NCBI RefSeq assembly: GCF_008831285.2
Contig: NC_045145.1
Coordinates: forward strand, 11,408,802-11,472,801
Length of the DNA stretch: 64,000 nucleotides
Source: Nymphaea colorata
Lineage: Eukaryota > Streptophyta > Magnoliopsida > Nymphaeales > Nymphaeaceae
Direction: 5' to 3'
The position numbers and the translations under genes were made by a program. The notes beneath the pieces were generated by a model. That model saw only the letters and a list, made by a program, of their open reading frames with translations, was not told the origin of the DNA and searched no databases. Shown in pieces: positions 48,407 to 60,983 of the stretch (position 1 is its first letter; every line of letters begins with the position of its first letter).

Positions 48407-51290
48407 GCTACTAAGCTGGTGCAAAGCTATGCTTAGAGGCAAAACAATGCATACTAAATAAAATACCTCAATATAAGGGAAAGTTGTTGGTCTATGAAAA
48501 ACCACTGATAAATATTCTATAGTGGCTTTGTTCTAAAGAACCTTTTATGATTTGTGAAAGTTCAAGGACAGAACCTTTAATGATCTTACAACAATAAAGA
48601 TGTCCCAGTTTCAAAACTAAAAAAACATTGTGAGAAGTCCCTCACTCCCTCTTTCATGACATTATGTCTGTAAGATGAGTTCTGAACATTGTGTGTCTAC
48701 AAGGATGAGTTTTTGTGCAAATTCATGATTTTATAACAAAGTTATGCTCCTTTTAAACTTAGTATCCCTTCAAAGACACATTATGATCCTTTAATATCTT
48801 TGAGAATTAGAGATTTCTCTAATCATGGTTGTTGGTTCTCTAAAGCAAGTTCTTCTTCATTATCATCGCATGAACTTTCAGAAGATATGCTCTCGACCAC
48901 TGCAAGAGCCTTGTAAAGGAGCACTCATTAAACTAGTGGTTTCCAAACCATGATTTATTTCACATTATTTGCGGAAGAACTTCTAATCTGAGTAGTTTTT
49001 CCCTCTCTGGTGCTCTTTATTTCTTTTCTTTTCTTTTCTTTTCTTTGCTTTGGCTACTTTCACTCTTGTTCCCTTCTGTTGTTTTCCTTAGTTCTTTCCT
49101 TTTCTTTCTTCTTTTATCAAATTTATTGTTTCCTATATGGAAAATACTTCACCACCCATAGGCTATTGCAAAGCCCCACTACTTTGGTGGTCATGTACAG
49201 TTCCACCATATGCAATGTCATATTTATCGGGCTTTCTACTGAACCCATGTAGTGAGCCTTTAGGTCGGCAACTCCCAAACTAGTTGACCTTAGGGTACCA
49301 GGTGTAGAACACTCCTCAGACTTACTTGCCCAAGTTTAAAAGGCTTTAGGATATATAACTAGACAAAGGTTCATGAGTCACATAACTTTGTAAAACAGAT
49401 GCAAATCAAGCTTTACATCCACATGGTACTCTCGAGTGCCGATGTAGGGGGACCACTATATTTGCCTTGAGCCCATCTCTCAACACTCATTTTGTAGTGG
49501 TTGTGCTTGCTTGGCTGAACCATTTGAAATCATTGTTCTTGTACAATTCCACTAGATTCCTATGACCTTTCAACCATACAAATCAATGATATTTTCTAAA
49601 CTTCAGCTCTTTCCATATTATTGAGCATTTCTTTCTTGGTTGATATCACGATTTTGCTGAAAGCATTGCTCCTTGACTTCCTTCAATCAATGTTTAGAAA
49701 TTGCTCTTCTCTTAAAAATGTTAACATTTCACAAACAAGTTTTATTTGGAAAATTTAGTTCAAAGTTTGCACAGCACTTTGTTATTTAATGTTGAATCTT
49801 ATGTGTCAAAGCACGAGTTCTATGCACTGAAGTACAAGTTCTAATGTGGTCACACATGTGAATATGAGTTTTGATATACTCACATGCTCCTATATGCACA
49901 TGGTACGAGTTCCAAGGTATGTGGTCATGGATTTTTGTATGCCCATAAACATGAGTTCAAAGATTTGTGTCCACGTGGTCATGTATACACATGAGTATGG
50001 GTTATAACCTACAAATATTCAATTGATTGTGAGGCACGTTTTGAGAGGTGTGTCAAAGATGTGAGTTCATGACACTAAGGTGTCGGGGCCTACAATGGAT
50101 GTTCTGGCCAATGTAATACTAATTTTGGGGGGTGTGTTTGGACACAAGTTTGGCATACACTACACAAGTTTGATGTAATCATGTGTTCCTGCATGCAAGT
50201 GAGTGTGAGTTCTGGTGTGCAAGTGTACTACTTTTGTATACTACAAAGGTTGTTCAAAATATACTATGCAAGTTCAATGTATTCATGTGTTACTGTATGG
50301 ACGTGGCTACAAGTTTTGGTATGCCAAAGCACAAGTTCAAAGGGTTCATGCATTGTTATATGAACGTGAGCATGAGTTCTATGTGCATCGCATGAGTTCT
50401 AGTTCTTAGGATCGTTCAAAGGATGTCATGAAACACAAAGTCCACGTACTATGTGTGGGTGTTCACATGTTCATGTACCAAAGTGCAAAGTTTATGCACT
50501 ATGTGTGTGTGTGTGTTTCATGCACAACAGCATGAAGTCCATGCACTGGGTGTAAGTGTTCGAGTGTTCATGCACAAAAGTTGGAAGTCCATGCACTGGG
50601 TGCAGGTGTTTGGGTGTTCATGCATGAAAGTGCAAAGTCCAAGCACTGGATGTAGGTGATATGGTGTTTTAATGCTTGTAGGCTTATGGATTGGTAAAAC
50701 TTTGGAAGTGCATTGAATTTGGAAAGCCATAAGCATTTCTCTTTATTTCGGGAAGAACTTGAAAACCTTCACTTCCTTTAAAAAGGGATTTGCTTTTGCA
50801 AATTCTTTTTAAAATTTCTTTTAAAATTTGTGGCCATTATTATTGTTTATTTATGATGCTCAAGACAATAAAAAGCTGCCCCAATTTCAGGGTGACATTG
50901 GAAATACTGGTATTGTGAGATAAGATAAGACAAGTCTAGCTGTTATGAAAGATTATCTTTATTGATAAAAAAATGTATACATCATGTGTCAAATCTCTAC
51001 GGATGAAGAGTATTTACAAGATCCTATAATTTTATGATGTCATCAATCAAATGATAAGAATTATCAAGAAGGGTTTTTTTTTTAACTACATATGACCCAT
51101 CCTAGTTCGGTGCCCACTTTCCATGTGGGTGATTTCTCCATAGAATGGTTGATCTAAGAACTAGTTTGTTTACTTTGAATTTTTGCTTGATGACTGATTT
51201 GGCATAATGATGAGCCACTCTCTACGCCATGTTTTGCTGCTTGTAGCATCTTGTCATCTAGCAGGGCTAGTTGCAATCCTTTATTGTTAG
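48407..51290 (-). mobile_element. Long non-coding spacer between pol and the 3' LTR
   Basis: About 2.9 kb without recognisable coding sequence separates the integrase remnant from the polypurine tract. Tat-lineage gypsy elements characteristically carry a long region here. It includes the block shared with 36.0-36.5 kb (inverted) and 63.3-63.8 kb (direct), and a minisatellite. T-rich open frames near 49.0-49.25 kb are not convincing genes. Confidence 0.6.
50427..50668. repeat. Minisatellite, about five units of 45-50 bp
   Basis: Units begin catgaaacacaaagtccacg (50427), catgtaccaaagtgcaaagt (50472), catgcacaacagcatgaagt (50519), catgcacaaaagttggaagt (50569) and catgcatgaaagtgcaaagt (50619). 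The last three are 50 bp each and end gtgtt or similar. Weaker relatives with acatgagttc phrases extend back to about 49800. Confidence 0.9.
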
Positions 51291-51293
51291 TAC

Positions 51294-53155
51294 TTATCCA
51301 TGGGCATTTCCATCATCACAGCAAACATTGTAGGCTGGCTTTTGAATGTGTACCGATAATACTACATCTGTTCCATGCACCAACTTTGAGGGAATTGGAT
51401 TGGTTGTTCTAATGGTTGTTCTATATGACCATAATGCATCAAGGATCTTCTCATGCCAATCACAACCAGTTTCAACTATTCTTTCCAAAATCCTGATTTG
51501 AACCTTGTTTGGGGCTTCAGCTTGACCATTTTCTTATAGATAATATGGTGTAGAGAAGTGGGGCTTGATCCTAAAATTTAACACAAACGTTGTGCATCCT
51601 CTCATTCTTAAAGGAATTTCATTGTCTAATAAAATGTCACAAGGAATGGTGGATTTATATAGAATGTACGTAGAGAAGAAAGATACTACATGTTTGTCTT
51701 CTACTATTCTGAGAGTGACGACTTTCACCCATTTAGTGAAGTATTCCATTGCCACCAAGAAATATTTGTGACTATTGGATGTTGAAGGATTTATGGGGCC
51801 ACCCATTATCAAAGGCCTACATAGACAAAGGCCATGGAGATACCACCGAGTGCAAATGTGGTGCTGAGACATGGATGGAATCGATATGCATTTGGCATTT
51901 GAGACATATTTTGACATGCTTGTAGCAATCTTTCTGCATGGTAAACCAGTAATAGCTTGCTCTCACTGGCTATTTAACTAATATTTTGTAATTGACGTGG
52001 CCACAACAAATGATTTTATGGGCTTTTCTGATCACATCTTGTGTCTCATCATTGTCTAAGCACCTAGAATATTTTGAGTCAAAGTCACTTATGTACAAGA
52101 CTCCTACAAGGATAAAGTATCGATCAGAGATTCTCTATATGGCTTGCTACTTCTTTTTAGGAGTTTCAAGTGGGAACTCTCTACTCCTTGATATTTTAAT
52201 GCCATGGCGCTTCTTGAGATTCTATCTGATTGATTTGTTCTTGTAATTCATATACTAGTTACATGAGCCACCCAACCTCGAAACTTGTACACGTGTCTGC
52301 TTTCTTAAATTTGGTAATTGATTCTAGGTTCACCAATCCATCTATGGAATGATTGAAGTACCTTTTGATATGGAAGGGTTGAAATTCTTCAAAACATTTT
52401 ATTATTACTTGGGTGGCTTCTTAATGTAGAATTAATTTTGAATTTTTTACTTTTCATTTATGATTTCCTTATTTACAATGAGAAGGGAGTTGCCATAGGC
52501 ATGAACCCTCTTTACTTTGAATTCTAACAGTATTTTGAATTTCTGAATAAAAGATCTGGTATTTTTCCATGTTAAGGGTACAGATGATATCCAACACAAG
52601 AGAGTATGAAATCATCCTATTCTCTAGTGAAAGTACGAGAATCCTAATCCCTATTACGGTCATATTATTGGATCCATTGAAGAAGAGCATCCACACAGGT
52701 GTGGCGACCACATGTAGCACTTGTTCATCTAGAAAATTATCATCAGACTTTAATTCTTCAATTAAAGGGAAGTCTCCTAGGTGAACTGCCAGTGGCTTGT
52801 CCACTGATTGGTTTTTGGATATGTACTCCAAATCATATTGTATGAGAAGTACCTTCTATTTGGCGATTTTGCCATTAAAAATTGGCTGTTCTAAGATGCA
52901 TTTGAGAGGGTTTAATTTGGAAATGACCTCATCCTCACAAGCTAGCAAATAATGCATGAGTTTTTGACACATTTAAACGAGTGTTAGACATGTCTTCTCT
53001 ATGATTGCACATCTTTTTTCATATTGCACAAAGGTTTTATTGATATAACAGATGGTATGTTCGACCTGGCAACCTTCTTTGTACTGTGCTAGGAATCCAC
53101 CACAAGGTTCCAAATTGTCAATACGATTTCTGAACAGAGAGATGTAGCTTTTTGA
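51294..53155 (-). pseudogene. Ty3/gypsy (Tat-type) pol fragment: RT-linked RNase H, second RNase H, integrase
   Basis: Reading on the minus strand from 53155: GGFLAQYKEGCQVEHTICYI and then EKRCAIIEKTCLTLV is the RNase H next to reverse transcriptase. KCILEQPIFNGKIAK leads to YISKNQSVDKPLAVHLGDFP, then WMLFFNGSNNMTVIGIRIL and then NMEKYQI at 52831-52469. This is the extra, plant-type RNase H that marks the Tat lineage; the usual FDGA is FNGS. Integrase follows at 51917-51534 (MGGPINPSTSNSHKYFLVAM, then EYFTKWVKVVTL) and 51488-51294 (DWHEKILDALWSYRTTIRTT, then VHGTDVVLSV). Stops and frameshifts are present. Reverse transcriptase proper, protease and Gag are absent upstream of 53155. Confidence 0.9.
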
Positions 53156-53649
53156 AATTAGGCAAAATTCTTTTGGGATTCATGCAATTCCAAATTTTGC
53201 ATGAAATCGAAAAGGTAGATCTCTAAATTTTGAAAACACATAAAAATCAATGTTAGGAAATTAGTACTTTAAGGCATGCCTAAACCAAACACAATGGAAA
53301 ATAACATAAATCATATATGTACAAGATGAAAGAAATGAAAGAAATAAAGAACAATTGCTTGTGAAGCTTCAATGAAGTGCTTCAATGTAACACATGCATG
53401 AATTATAATTAAATAGATGAAGTCATGAATTTAAAAAGAAAAGGCTAAAGAACAAGGAGATAAGTTGGAAAGAGGAGGATGAGAATGGTGTCGAAGTGAA
53501 GAGGAGAGAGAGAGAGAGAGAGAGAAAGAAACCTACCTCGACTTCTTCAAGCTTTTCCCTAGCTTGGGCGTGGGCTACAATGGAGGGCACCTTGAAAACT
53601 TGGCGCAAACTCTAAGGGGTAGAGAAATGATGTTCAGATGGGGAGTCTC
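53156..53649 (-). mobile_element. Gypsy LTR copy 3, left piece (5' LTR, truncated)
   Basis: The segment from about 53375 matches LTR copy 2 from about 46640 (cacatgcatgaattataatt with catccatgaattgtaattaa, then the GA-rich tract at 53506-53526). It stops at 53649 where the hAT element begins and resumes at 60984. About 1.3 kb of the LTR's inner end, the primer-binding site, Gag, protease and most of RT are missing between it and the pol fragment. This implies a deletion. Confidence 0.65.
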
Positions 53650-53686
53650 TAAGGATGTCAACAGATCAGATTCGGATCGGATATCC
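53650..53686 (+). repeat. Left terminal inverted repeat of the hAT element
   Basis: It matches the right TIR with three or four differences over about 36 bases. The outermost base pairs are TAAGG against TAGGG. Confidence 0.85.
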
Positions 53687-54019
53687 ATCTGAATTGCTTT
53701 TAAAATCGAATATGGAAAGAAATTTAACATCCGATCAAGAAATCAGATCTGATTCAAATATAAGAAATAACATTCGACCGTATTCGGTTTTAAATAAATA
53801 TCCAGTCGAATAATAACCATCTTAACAAGTATATATGAATCTGAACTGTAACTTGATATCCGAATCCAAACCATGAGCTAATATCAAAATCCAAAGCGAA
53901 CTGGTATCTGAATCTGAACTGTAACCTGATACACAAATCTGGACCTTGAGCTGATATCTGAAGCTGAATAATAACCTGATATCTAAATCCAAACTGTGAG
54001 AGTTGATATCCTAGTTGGT

Positions 54020-57000
54020 GGCTTCAAGTTTGAAGTTGCACCCTATCACAATGGTAAGATGTTTTGGGAAAAGGTCTAGCCTAATGCACCAACTTAACAT
54101 CGTGGTATGATAAGAATATAAATTTTGTATGAAAGAAAAACCTGACTAGTTTCTAAAGGCTTCCATGGAGTTATGAATAATAATGGCCATATAGTTGTCA
54201 TATACACGATTTAACTTAAAATATTTACAATTACATCATAAAAATAACTTTATTAATTAATTAATTATCATTGTGTTTAATTGAATGTTTTTATGTAATC
54301 AAGCAAACTGTTATAGTTAAGACATCAACTAAGCAGGATATCTTAGGTAATATATTTATTTAATTGTAAATAATAAAGAAGACTTCAATTAAAAAATTTC
54401 AACAAAATTGGCATTTTCAGAAGTATGAAAATTGATATCAAATAAATATGTTTAATATGGAAATTTTCAGAATTCTTAAAAAAGGTTTTGCTTATCAATT
54501 TATCATATTTTGTATAATCATACTACTTGTCTAAAAGTCTTGTTTATTTGATATATAACACATAATTCACCAATTTCAAAACAAAAACCTTTAACTAATA
54601 GGAAAAAAAAATGATTGAATATTTGAATCATGAAATCAATTCAATAATTTGGAGTGTGAAATGTACAAATGGAACAATTTGTTTGAAAGATGAACAATAC
54701 AATGTGCAAATGGAACAATTGATAAGTTGTTCTATTTATGTAATTAAGAAAATGAATATACTAAGAGGACTAACCCAAAGAGCTAGTAATGATGTGGAAA
54801 GAATGAAGGTTTGACATCATTGAATACTCTTTATACATATGTAAAGCAAATTATTCTAATTAACTCAATGAAATGAGGAATTTTCCTCAAACAATGTATT
54901 TTGTAAATGAGAACTAAAACTGGTAATCTGATTTAATAATTATCAATAAGTGGTCATCATAAAAAATTTGTCTACTAAATTAAAATTTGTTGTTATTTAA
55001 ACATGTAAAAATCATAGTTCAATATACATTGTCAATATGGAAATGACATGAAAGTCATATGAATAATTTATTTATTCAACAAATTATTTTAATAATTAAT
55101 CAAACACATAATTTTTGTATGGACATGCAACGTCATAAAATTTTTATTCCGTTGATAAACTAGTTGCTTTATATAAGTATTTAGAAAAAAGTGAACTGAT
55201 CAGAGGAAGTATTTGAAACTAACTTAAAATATCTAAATCGAGAATTAAACCCAAGTTTTATTAAATTATTTTATGTAATTACAACTATTTAGTTAATGCA
55301 TCAAGAGATGTTCTTTGCAGTATCTTAGCCACTATGAGAAGGAGTCCGACTCAAGTTCGCTCAAAAAAACTCGACTCAGTGATAAACAAATTGAACTCGA
55401 GTTTAGCTTATGCTTGAAACGTTAAACAAGTCAAGCTTGAGTTATAAGAACTGGAATCAATTAAGCTTGCTTGGCTCAACTTGTAATTAAACCAATGTTG
55501 TCAATTTCATTTTTCAAATCAAATTAAAAAATTAAAAAGTTTAGAGAATCAGTAAATCAAATTGGAATAAGAACTAAAACTGGATACCGGGCTAGGGGCT
55601 CATCGGGCTTTTAGCAAGCTGGGACGACTAGGCCTTACAAGAAACCTGGCCACACTTGAGCCCATCCATGGGTTGACATTTTGGAGAGTCTGATTTCAAT
55701 TATTTTTATTAAGTTTAAATATAATTATACATATATATATATGCATATAATATAAACATTTTAATTTTTCATACTAAATTTGAAAGGGCCCAAGCACACC
55801 TAATTAAAATCATTTGTGAATCAAAATGGCTAAAAATGTATTTTGATTACAAAAAAAAAATTGAAAAGTATTAAGAAATCAAACATATATTTAAAAAATT
55901 AAAAAATGATATAAAAGCTTTATCATATTGAAAAAAACACGATAACGAAGCTTCTGGCCCATTCCTCTTTGCTTGTAAAAGAGTTTTTCCTTTCTATTGG
56001 TGGTTTCACGTACGCTAGTAGAGATCATTGGCTCTATCTCTCTCTCTGATTTCTTCCTTAAACATGTCTTCCCTAACACTAGTACACCACTACGTCTGTT
56101 TGGAGAAAAGTTGAGCGACTACTGAAAGAGAAGGAAGAGGAAAGGTAGAATGGCAGGAGAAACGTTAAGATTGACACCTCTGGATGGGCTCACATGGGTT
56201 GACATTTGTCCTTTGATTGATTTTGCTCTTTCTTCTTCTGTTCTTGGGTTCTCTTTCAAACATTTTCTTTTTGTTGTGTTCTTTGTTATGTTCTTTTTGC
56301 TCTTTGTTCTGTTCTTGGGTTGTTTCACTTCTGCGAGTATGTTCTTTCTCCTACTGTTCTGCTGTTTTTTCACATTTACAAGATGGAAAAGTGGGGAGCT
56401 TCACATCACATGATGAATGAACATATTCCCTCTTCCATTTTGGTAGCTTTACAAAGAGGTCTGCTAGATTCCCTGTGAAACCAGCCTCTTTAAAAGAGGA
56501 AGTTATTGGTGAATTTAGATCATGTTCTCAGATTTCTCCTTCTGTTCAAGTTGGTGTTGGACAAACAAAGGGGGAAGGAAAGGTTGAAGAATATAGCCTA
56601 TTTGCTGCAAGCAAAGGAAGTCAATTTGCATTTTTTTTGTTGCTCCCTTAGATTTTGAAAATGCTTTGCTTCAACAAGAACAGACCTTCGAGGTCCTCCA
56701 TTATGGGCATTCTACAACCTGTAATTAGGCACAATATAGTCTATACATTCTAAGATATTGAATTTTTGTTTTCCATTTGATTGCTATTCAAATTTTTATT
56801 GTTTTTTACTATAATAAACTAAATCTACAATTAGTTTAAACCGTTGTTGTCAAATATATAAGTGGTAAACTGATTCAATTCAGGGCAGCACATGTCATAC
56901 CGTATGCAATTTTGTTACTTTTTTATATATTTTGAAGTTAATGTACTCGACTTATTTTTATATTTTTTGCCCTTAGTTTTTTTTAATAAAAGTTGGATAT

Positions 57001-57922
57001 AGCAGTCTTTTGTTTGGCTCATAACCAAATTAGCAAATTGGCGGCCTACCATCTTTTATTTTGGCAATAGTACTAACTCAAACCCAATTCACGTTAACCT
57101 ACAAGAATTTCTAAGTAAATGTTAATATATATTGACTATATATATAAAAACTTCCAGGCCATCGGTTGATACAATTCTTGGGCTGATCATCTTTAACATG
57201 GTTAAAAAGAAATTTACATGTCAAGTTTTAACCGGAGTTGTCTCTTATGACAACAGAACCTTCGGCCATCCCCTGCCATAGGAAGAGGGAAGTTTCCTCT
57301 TTCTGCAAAGCTAACTACCAAATTTTGTTGACAACGTTCTTTCATATCATTTTTAGCGGCCAAGATGTTTGATGCCGAGGCCACTTGGTTATGCTATAAC
57401 TTGATTTTGATATTTGTTGCTTTCTCTCCCTCATGGATATATGTGTATATGGCCACTTAGCTCACAACTCGTCCACTTCATGACTAGGCCCAATGCGCAT
57501 GAACGTTAATGTTGGAAAAGAATGTGCAGATTAGATTGGCCAAGAGACGAGCTGATTGCCAGTTGCTCCATTGTTGTGTTGTGTTGAGCTGTTGGTTATG
57601 AAATCAAGTTTGAGCTTGTTGAAAATGAGTATAGTCATAAGGTTATGTTTTAGCAACCTAGACAGCTCATCACTAAATTATGCTTTTTAAATTTCAATTT
57701 TGTGACTCCACCAAAAGTTCTTTGCAGTTGTCATAAAAATTGAAGGAAACTTGTGTATTGACTATCATCTTGTTCTTGAACCATTTGGTTTGGTTTTTTG
57801 TGAATAACAGTAGGCTTTTATTTCATCAAACTCCTCAATTGGTAAAATACTTTATTTAATTTTTTTGTGGGTTTATCATTAATTGTTCATTTACTTATTT
57901 CTATTTTTTATATATGCAGCAT
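54020..57922. other. Left arm of the hAT element, no gene recognised
   Basis: About 3.9 kb with no supported coding sequence. It is unusually long for a hAT 5' region. It includes a degraded patch of CTCGAGTTTAGC-like hAT subterminal sequence at about 55340-55490 and a TA run near 55725-55750. It also has T-rich open frames around 56150-56420 without domain signatures. Nested insertions may account for part of the length. TATATGCAG just before 57922 looks like a splice acceptor. Confidence 0.5.
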
Positions 57923-59864
57923 ATGGGTTCTACAACATTTAGCGCCAATCCTTTTAGTTCTGTCTCTGCTAACAATATAGAAACTATCATATTTCTTATA
58001 AAAGCCAAGTCACTAAGATCAGTTGTATATAAATAGTTTAGCATGATAATAAATGAAAGAGGTATTCAGTGTGTTGTTTGTCAATACTGTAAAGTATCTA
58101 TGGATTGCAATAGTAAGATGGGCACCACACATTTAAAAAATCATTTAAAGGCATGTTCTAAAAGGCCTAACTTAGACTTAGGCCAACAACGTCTTGTCAT
58201 TGGTGGAAAGATTAATGATAGAAAATGTACTATTGGTAATTTCAAGTTTGATTCAGATAAAAGCCAACTTGATTTAGCTAATATGTTTATTCTGCATAAA
58301 TATCCATTTTCTATACTTAATCATTCAGACTTTCAAAAATTTATTAAAGGACTACAACCACAGTTCAAGCTATTGTCATGTAACACTACCAGATCATATT
58401 GCATACACATTTATAAAAATGAAATGAGAAAATTATGTAATATTTCAAAGAAGACCAATAGGAGAATTAGTCTCACATCTAACATGTGGACTTCACCTTG
58501 TCAAAAACGTGGTAATTTATGTTTGACGGTACATTATATTGATAATAGTTAAAAAATAAAAAAAGAAAGTTCTCAACTTTGTTACAGTTGAAACATATCG
58601 TACAAGAGAAAAACTTGCATCAATCATCAAAGATTCTTTACTAAAATGGAACGTTGATCGCAAGTTATTTTCAATTACATTAGATAATTATTCGACAAAT
58701 GATATCATAGTTACAAAATTGATAGAGTGGCTTCTTGAAAAGGATGCACTTGTTTGTAATGAAAAATTTTCTCAAGTTAGATGTACTACTCATATTCTTA
58801 ATTTGGTTGTGCAAGATGGCATCAGAAAAATAAGTGATGTGATTGGTAAGATAAGAGAAAACATTAAATATATCAAGGCATCTCCAGCTCAATGTCAACT
58901 TTTGATTGAGCAATGCATCATGTCAAAGTTACTTGTGAAAAAAAGTTATGTCTTGATGTTCCAACTAGATGGAACTCAACATTTCTTATGCTTGATGTAG
59001 CTTTACAATATAAAGAAGCTTTTGGTCACTTTCAAGAACTTGATTGTCATTATCATTTGACACCAACTAAGGATGAGTGGAAGAAGGTTACTATTATTAA
59101 AAATAGTTTAACAATATTTTATGATGCTACTAATGTCATTTCTGTAGTCAAGTATCCAACTTCTAATATCTTCTTTAAAGAGTTTTTTGAGATAAAAATG
59201 GAAATTGAAAAAATATATTCAAGTTCAAATATTTGTCTTTCAAATATGAAAATGATGATAAAAACAAAGTTTGACAAGTATTGGAATATATACAATTTAA
59301 TTTTAGTAGTTATAATGGTTTTTTGTCCTCATTATAAGAAGAAAATAATTGAGTTTTATTATAGGTAATTTTATAAAGATGAAGTGTATGAATATGTCTC
59401 TGCAATTAAGAACTACATTTGTGTTCTTTATGAATAAAGCTACTTATGCATTGAAGACATCTCTTTACTGGTACAGATTAAATTGTTGATGTTGAGAATG
59501 TTAGTGGTGCATTTAGCTTCACTTCTTTAATTGAATTTTCTTCTCATAAGAAGCCTCGAACAAGTGCACTAGATGACTTTCTTGAAGAATCATCAAAGAA
59601 TCAATGCACAAAATCAGATTTGGAGTTATATTTGGAAGAGCCTATTTATCCAAAAAAACATTGATATTTTGACATGGTGGAAGGTTAATGCACCTAAAGA
59701 GCCATTGTTATCTAAAATTGGATGTGATATTTTGGCTATTCTTATAACAACTATTGCATCAAAGTCAACATTTAACACAAAGTGGATGCGTTCTCTATTT
59801 ATACAGAAGTAGATTAGGTAGAAAGACCATGGTGGCCTTGATATGTGCACAAGATTGGTCGTGA
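57923..59864 (+). pseudogene. hAT transposase pseudogene (BED finger) of the 7.3-kb element
   Basis: The ATG at 57923 starts MGSTTFSANPFSS and reads through one TAG into FSMIINERGIQC. A BED-type finger CQYC...HLKNH lies near 58085-58150. HSDFQKFIKGLQPQFKLL, RRISLTSNMWTS (58460), FSITLDNYSTND (58670) and RCTTHILNLVVQDG (58780) follow in family order. Then come CLDVPTRWNSTFLML (58940) and DILTWWKVNAPKEPLLSK (59650), with GCDILAILITTIASKSTF in the dimerisation region. The last matching phrase is RKTMVALICAQDWS before a TGA at 59862-59864. Stops, frameshifts near 58555, 58950 and 59790, and changed residues make it inactive. It differs clearly from the hAT copy at 94-2125. Confidence 0.92.
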
Positions 59865-60946
59865 GACCATGATGAAGGTAAATTATTTTTTATTAATGCT
59901 TTTAAGCATATTTTTCTTTATTTTATTATTTTGTTAGATGATTCCAATTTGTATACACCTTTTCCTAAAGAGTAAGCACCATTGGCATCTGCATACATTG
60001 AAACTTAATCACAAATTAGAAGTATATATTCTTTTGTACCTAACTACATTTTTTACATCAATTAAAACCTACACTTATTTGTGTCTAAGATGTTTATTTA
60101 ATTAAAATTTTTATTTGCATAATGCAAGTTAATTTTATAGCATTATCCTTAATATAATATCAACATGGTTAAAGTATATATCAAAATAGAAAGAACATAT
60201 CCATTGTGGCAAATGAAGGTATTGAAAGAAAATTTTTGTAAGTTTATACTATATGATGAAATACTTTTTTTTCTTAATTGAAGTTGCCAAGAATGACTCG
60301 TCTAGTCTCTTGTTGCATCAAGAAACAACAGCCAAGTACAATTTTGAAAATTGAAATTTGCATGTTCTAGAGAATGAAGTTTGATGATGTAGTGTAACTA
60401 ATACATATTTTTTTGTTTCTTATCTCCCTCTCTCGCTCTCTCTCTTATTCTTTTAATAAGCTTGACAATTATCACTAGTCGAGTTTGGGCTAGTGTGACG
60501 TTAAGATTGGGTTTCATAGTTCATTTGGTGTGTACTGTATATCTTTCATACATATTACCTTCATAGTTACGCGAATACATTCCTTCATTGTTTACTCATT
60601 ACTTCAATATTGGTACATGTTAAAAATATATGTTTTTTGGTTTATTTTATTATATTTGGCTAGGATTCAAATTATGAATGTAGATACACATTTTTTAAAC
60701 TTAGCTAATTAATAAAATTACATTTTGAATTGGATAGTATTTAAAAGTTACATTTGGATCGGATTTGCATGACTTAAAAGCCATATTCCAATCGGATTCA
60801 AATATGACTTAAAAGTCAGATTTGATCGGGTTAAAATATAACTTAAGAATTGGATTTGGATATGGTATAAGCTTTTTTTCATCAGAATTTGAATCCAAGT
60901 CCGAACCTGAATATATGAATATCCGAAAAAATGGATATGATAAAAA
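59865..60946. other. Right arm of the hAT element
   Basis: AT-rich non-coding sequence with a short TC run near 60425-60445. From about 60730 it carries subterminal GGATCGGATTT repeats leading to the right TIR. Confidence 0.6.
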
Positions 60947-60983
60947 GTATATCCGATCTGAATCTGATCCGTTGACATCCCTA
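60947..60983 (-). repeat. Right terminal inverted repeat of the hAT element
   Basis: It ends gttgacatcccta at 60983; the reverse complement begins TAGGGATGTCAACGGATC. Confidence 0.85.

Larger units (their letters stand above)
53650..60983 (+). mobile_element. hAT DNA transposon, 7334 bp, inserted in a gypsy LTR
   Basis: The left end reads TAAGGATGTCAACAGATCAG, continuing ATTCGGATCGGATATCC. The right end, reverse-complemented, reads TAGGGATGTCAACGGATCAG, continuing ATTCAGATCGGATATAC. The flanking 8-mers are GGAGTCTC (53642-53649) and GCCGTCTC (60984-60991). They match at 6 of 8 positions, as expected for an aged 8-bp hAT target duplication. Subterminal repeats of the ATATCCGAATC/GATCGGATTT type fill 53690-54010 and 60730-60970. 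A matching hAT transposase remnant lies at 57923-59864. The empty site is seen in LTR copy 2 near 46930. Confidence 0.88.

Noticed and set aside
56150-56420. A membrane protein gene (Phe/Leu-rich frame)
   Set aside because: Two overlapping frames are open across the same T-rich stretch, with no homology recognised and no supporting gene structure.
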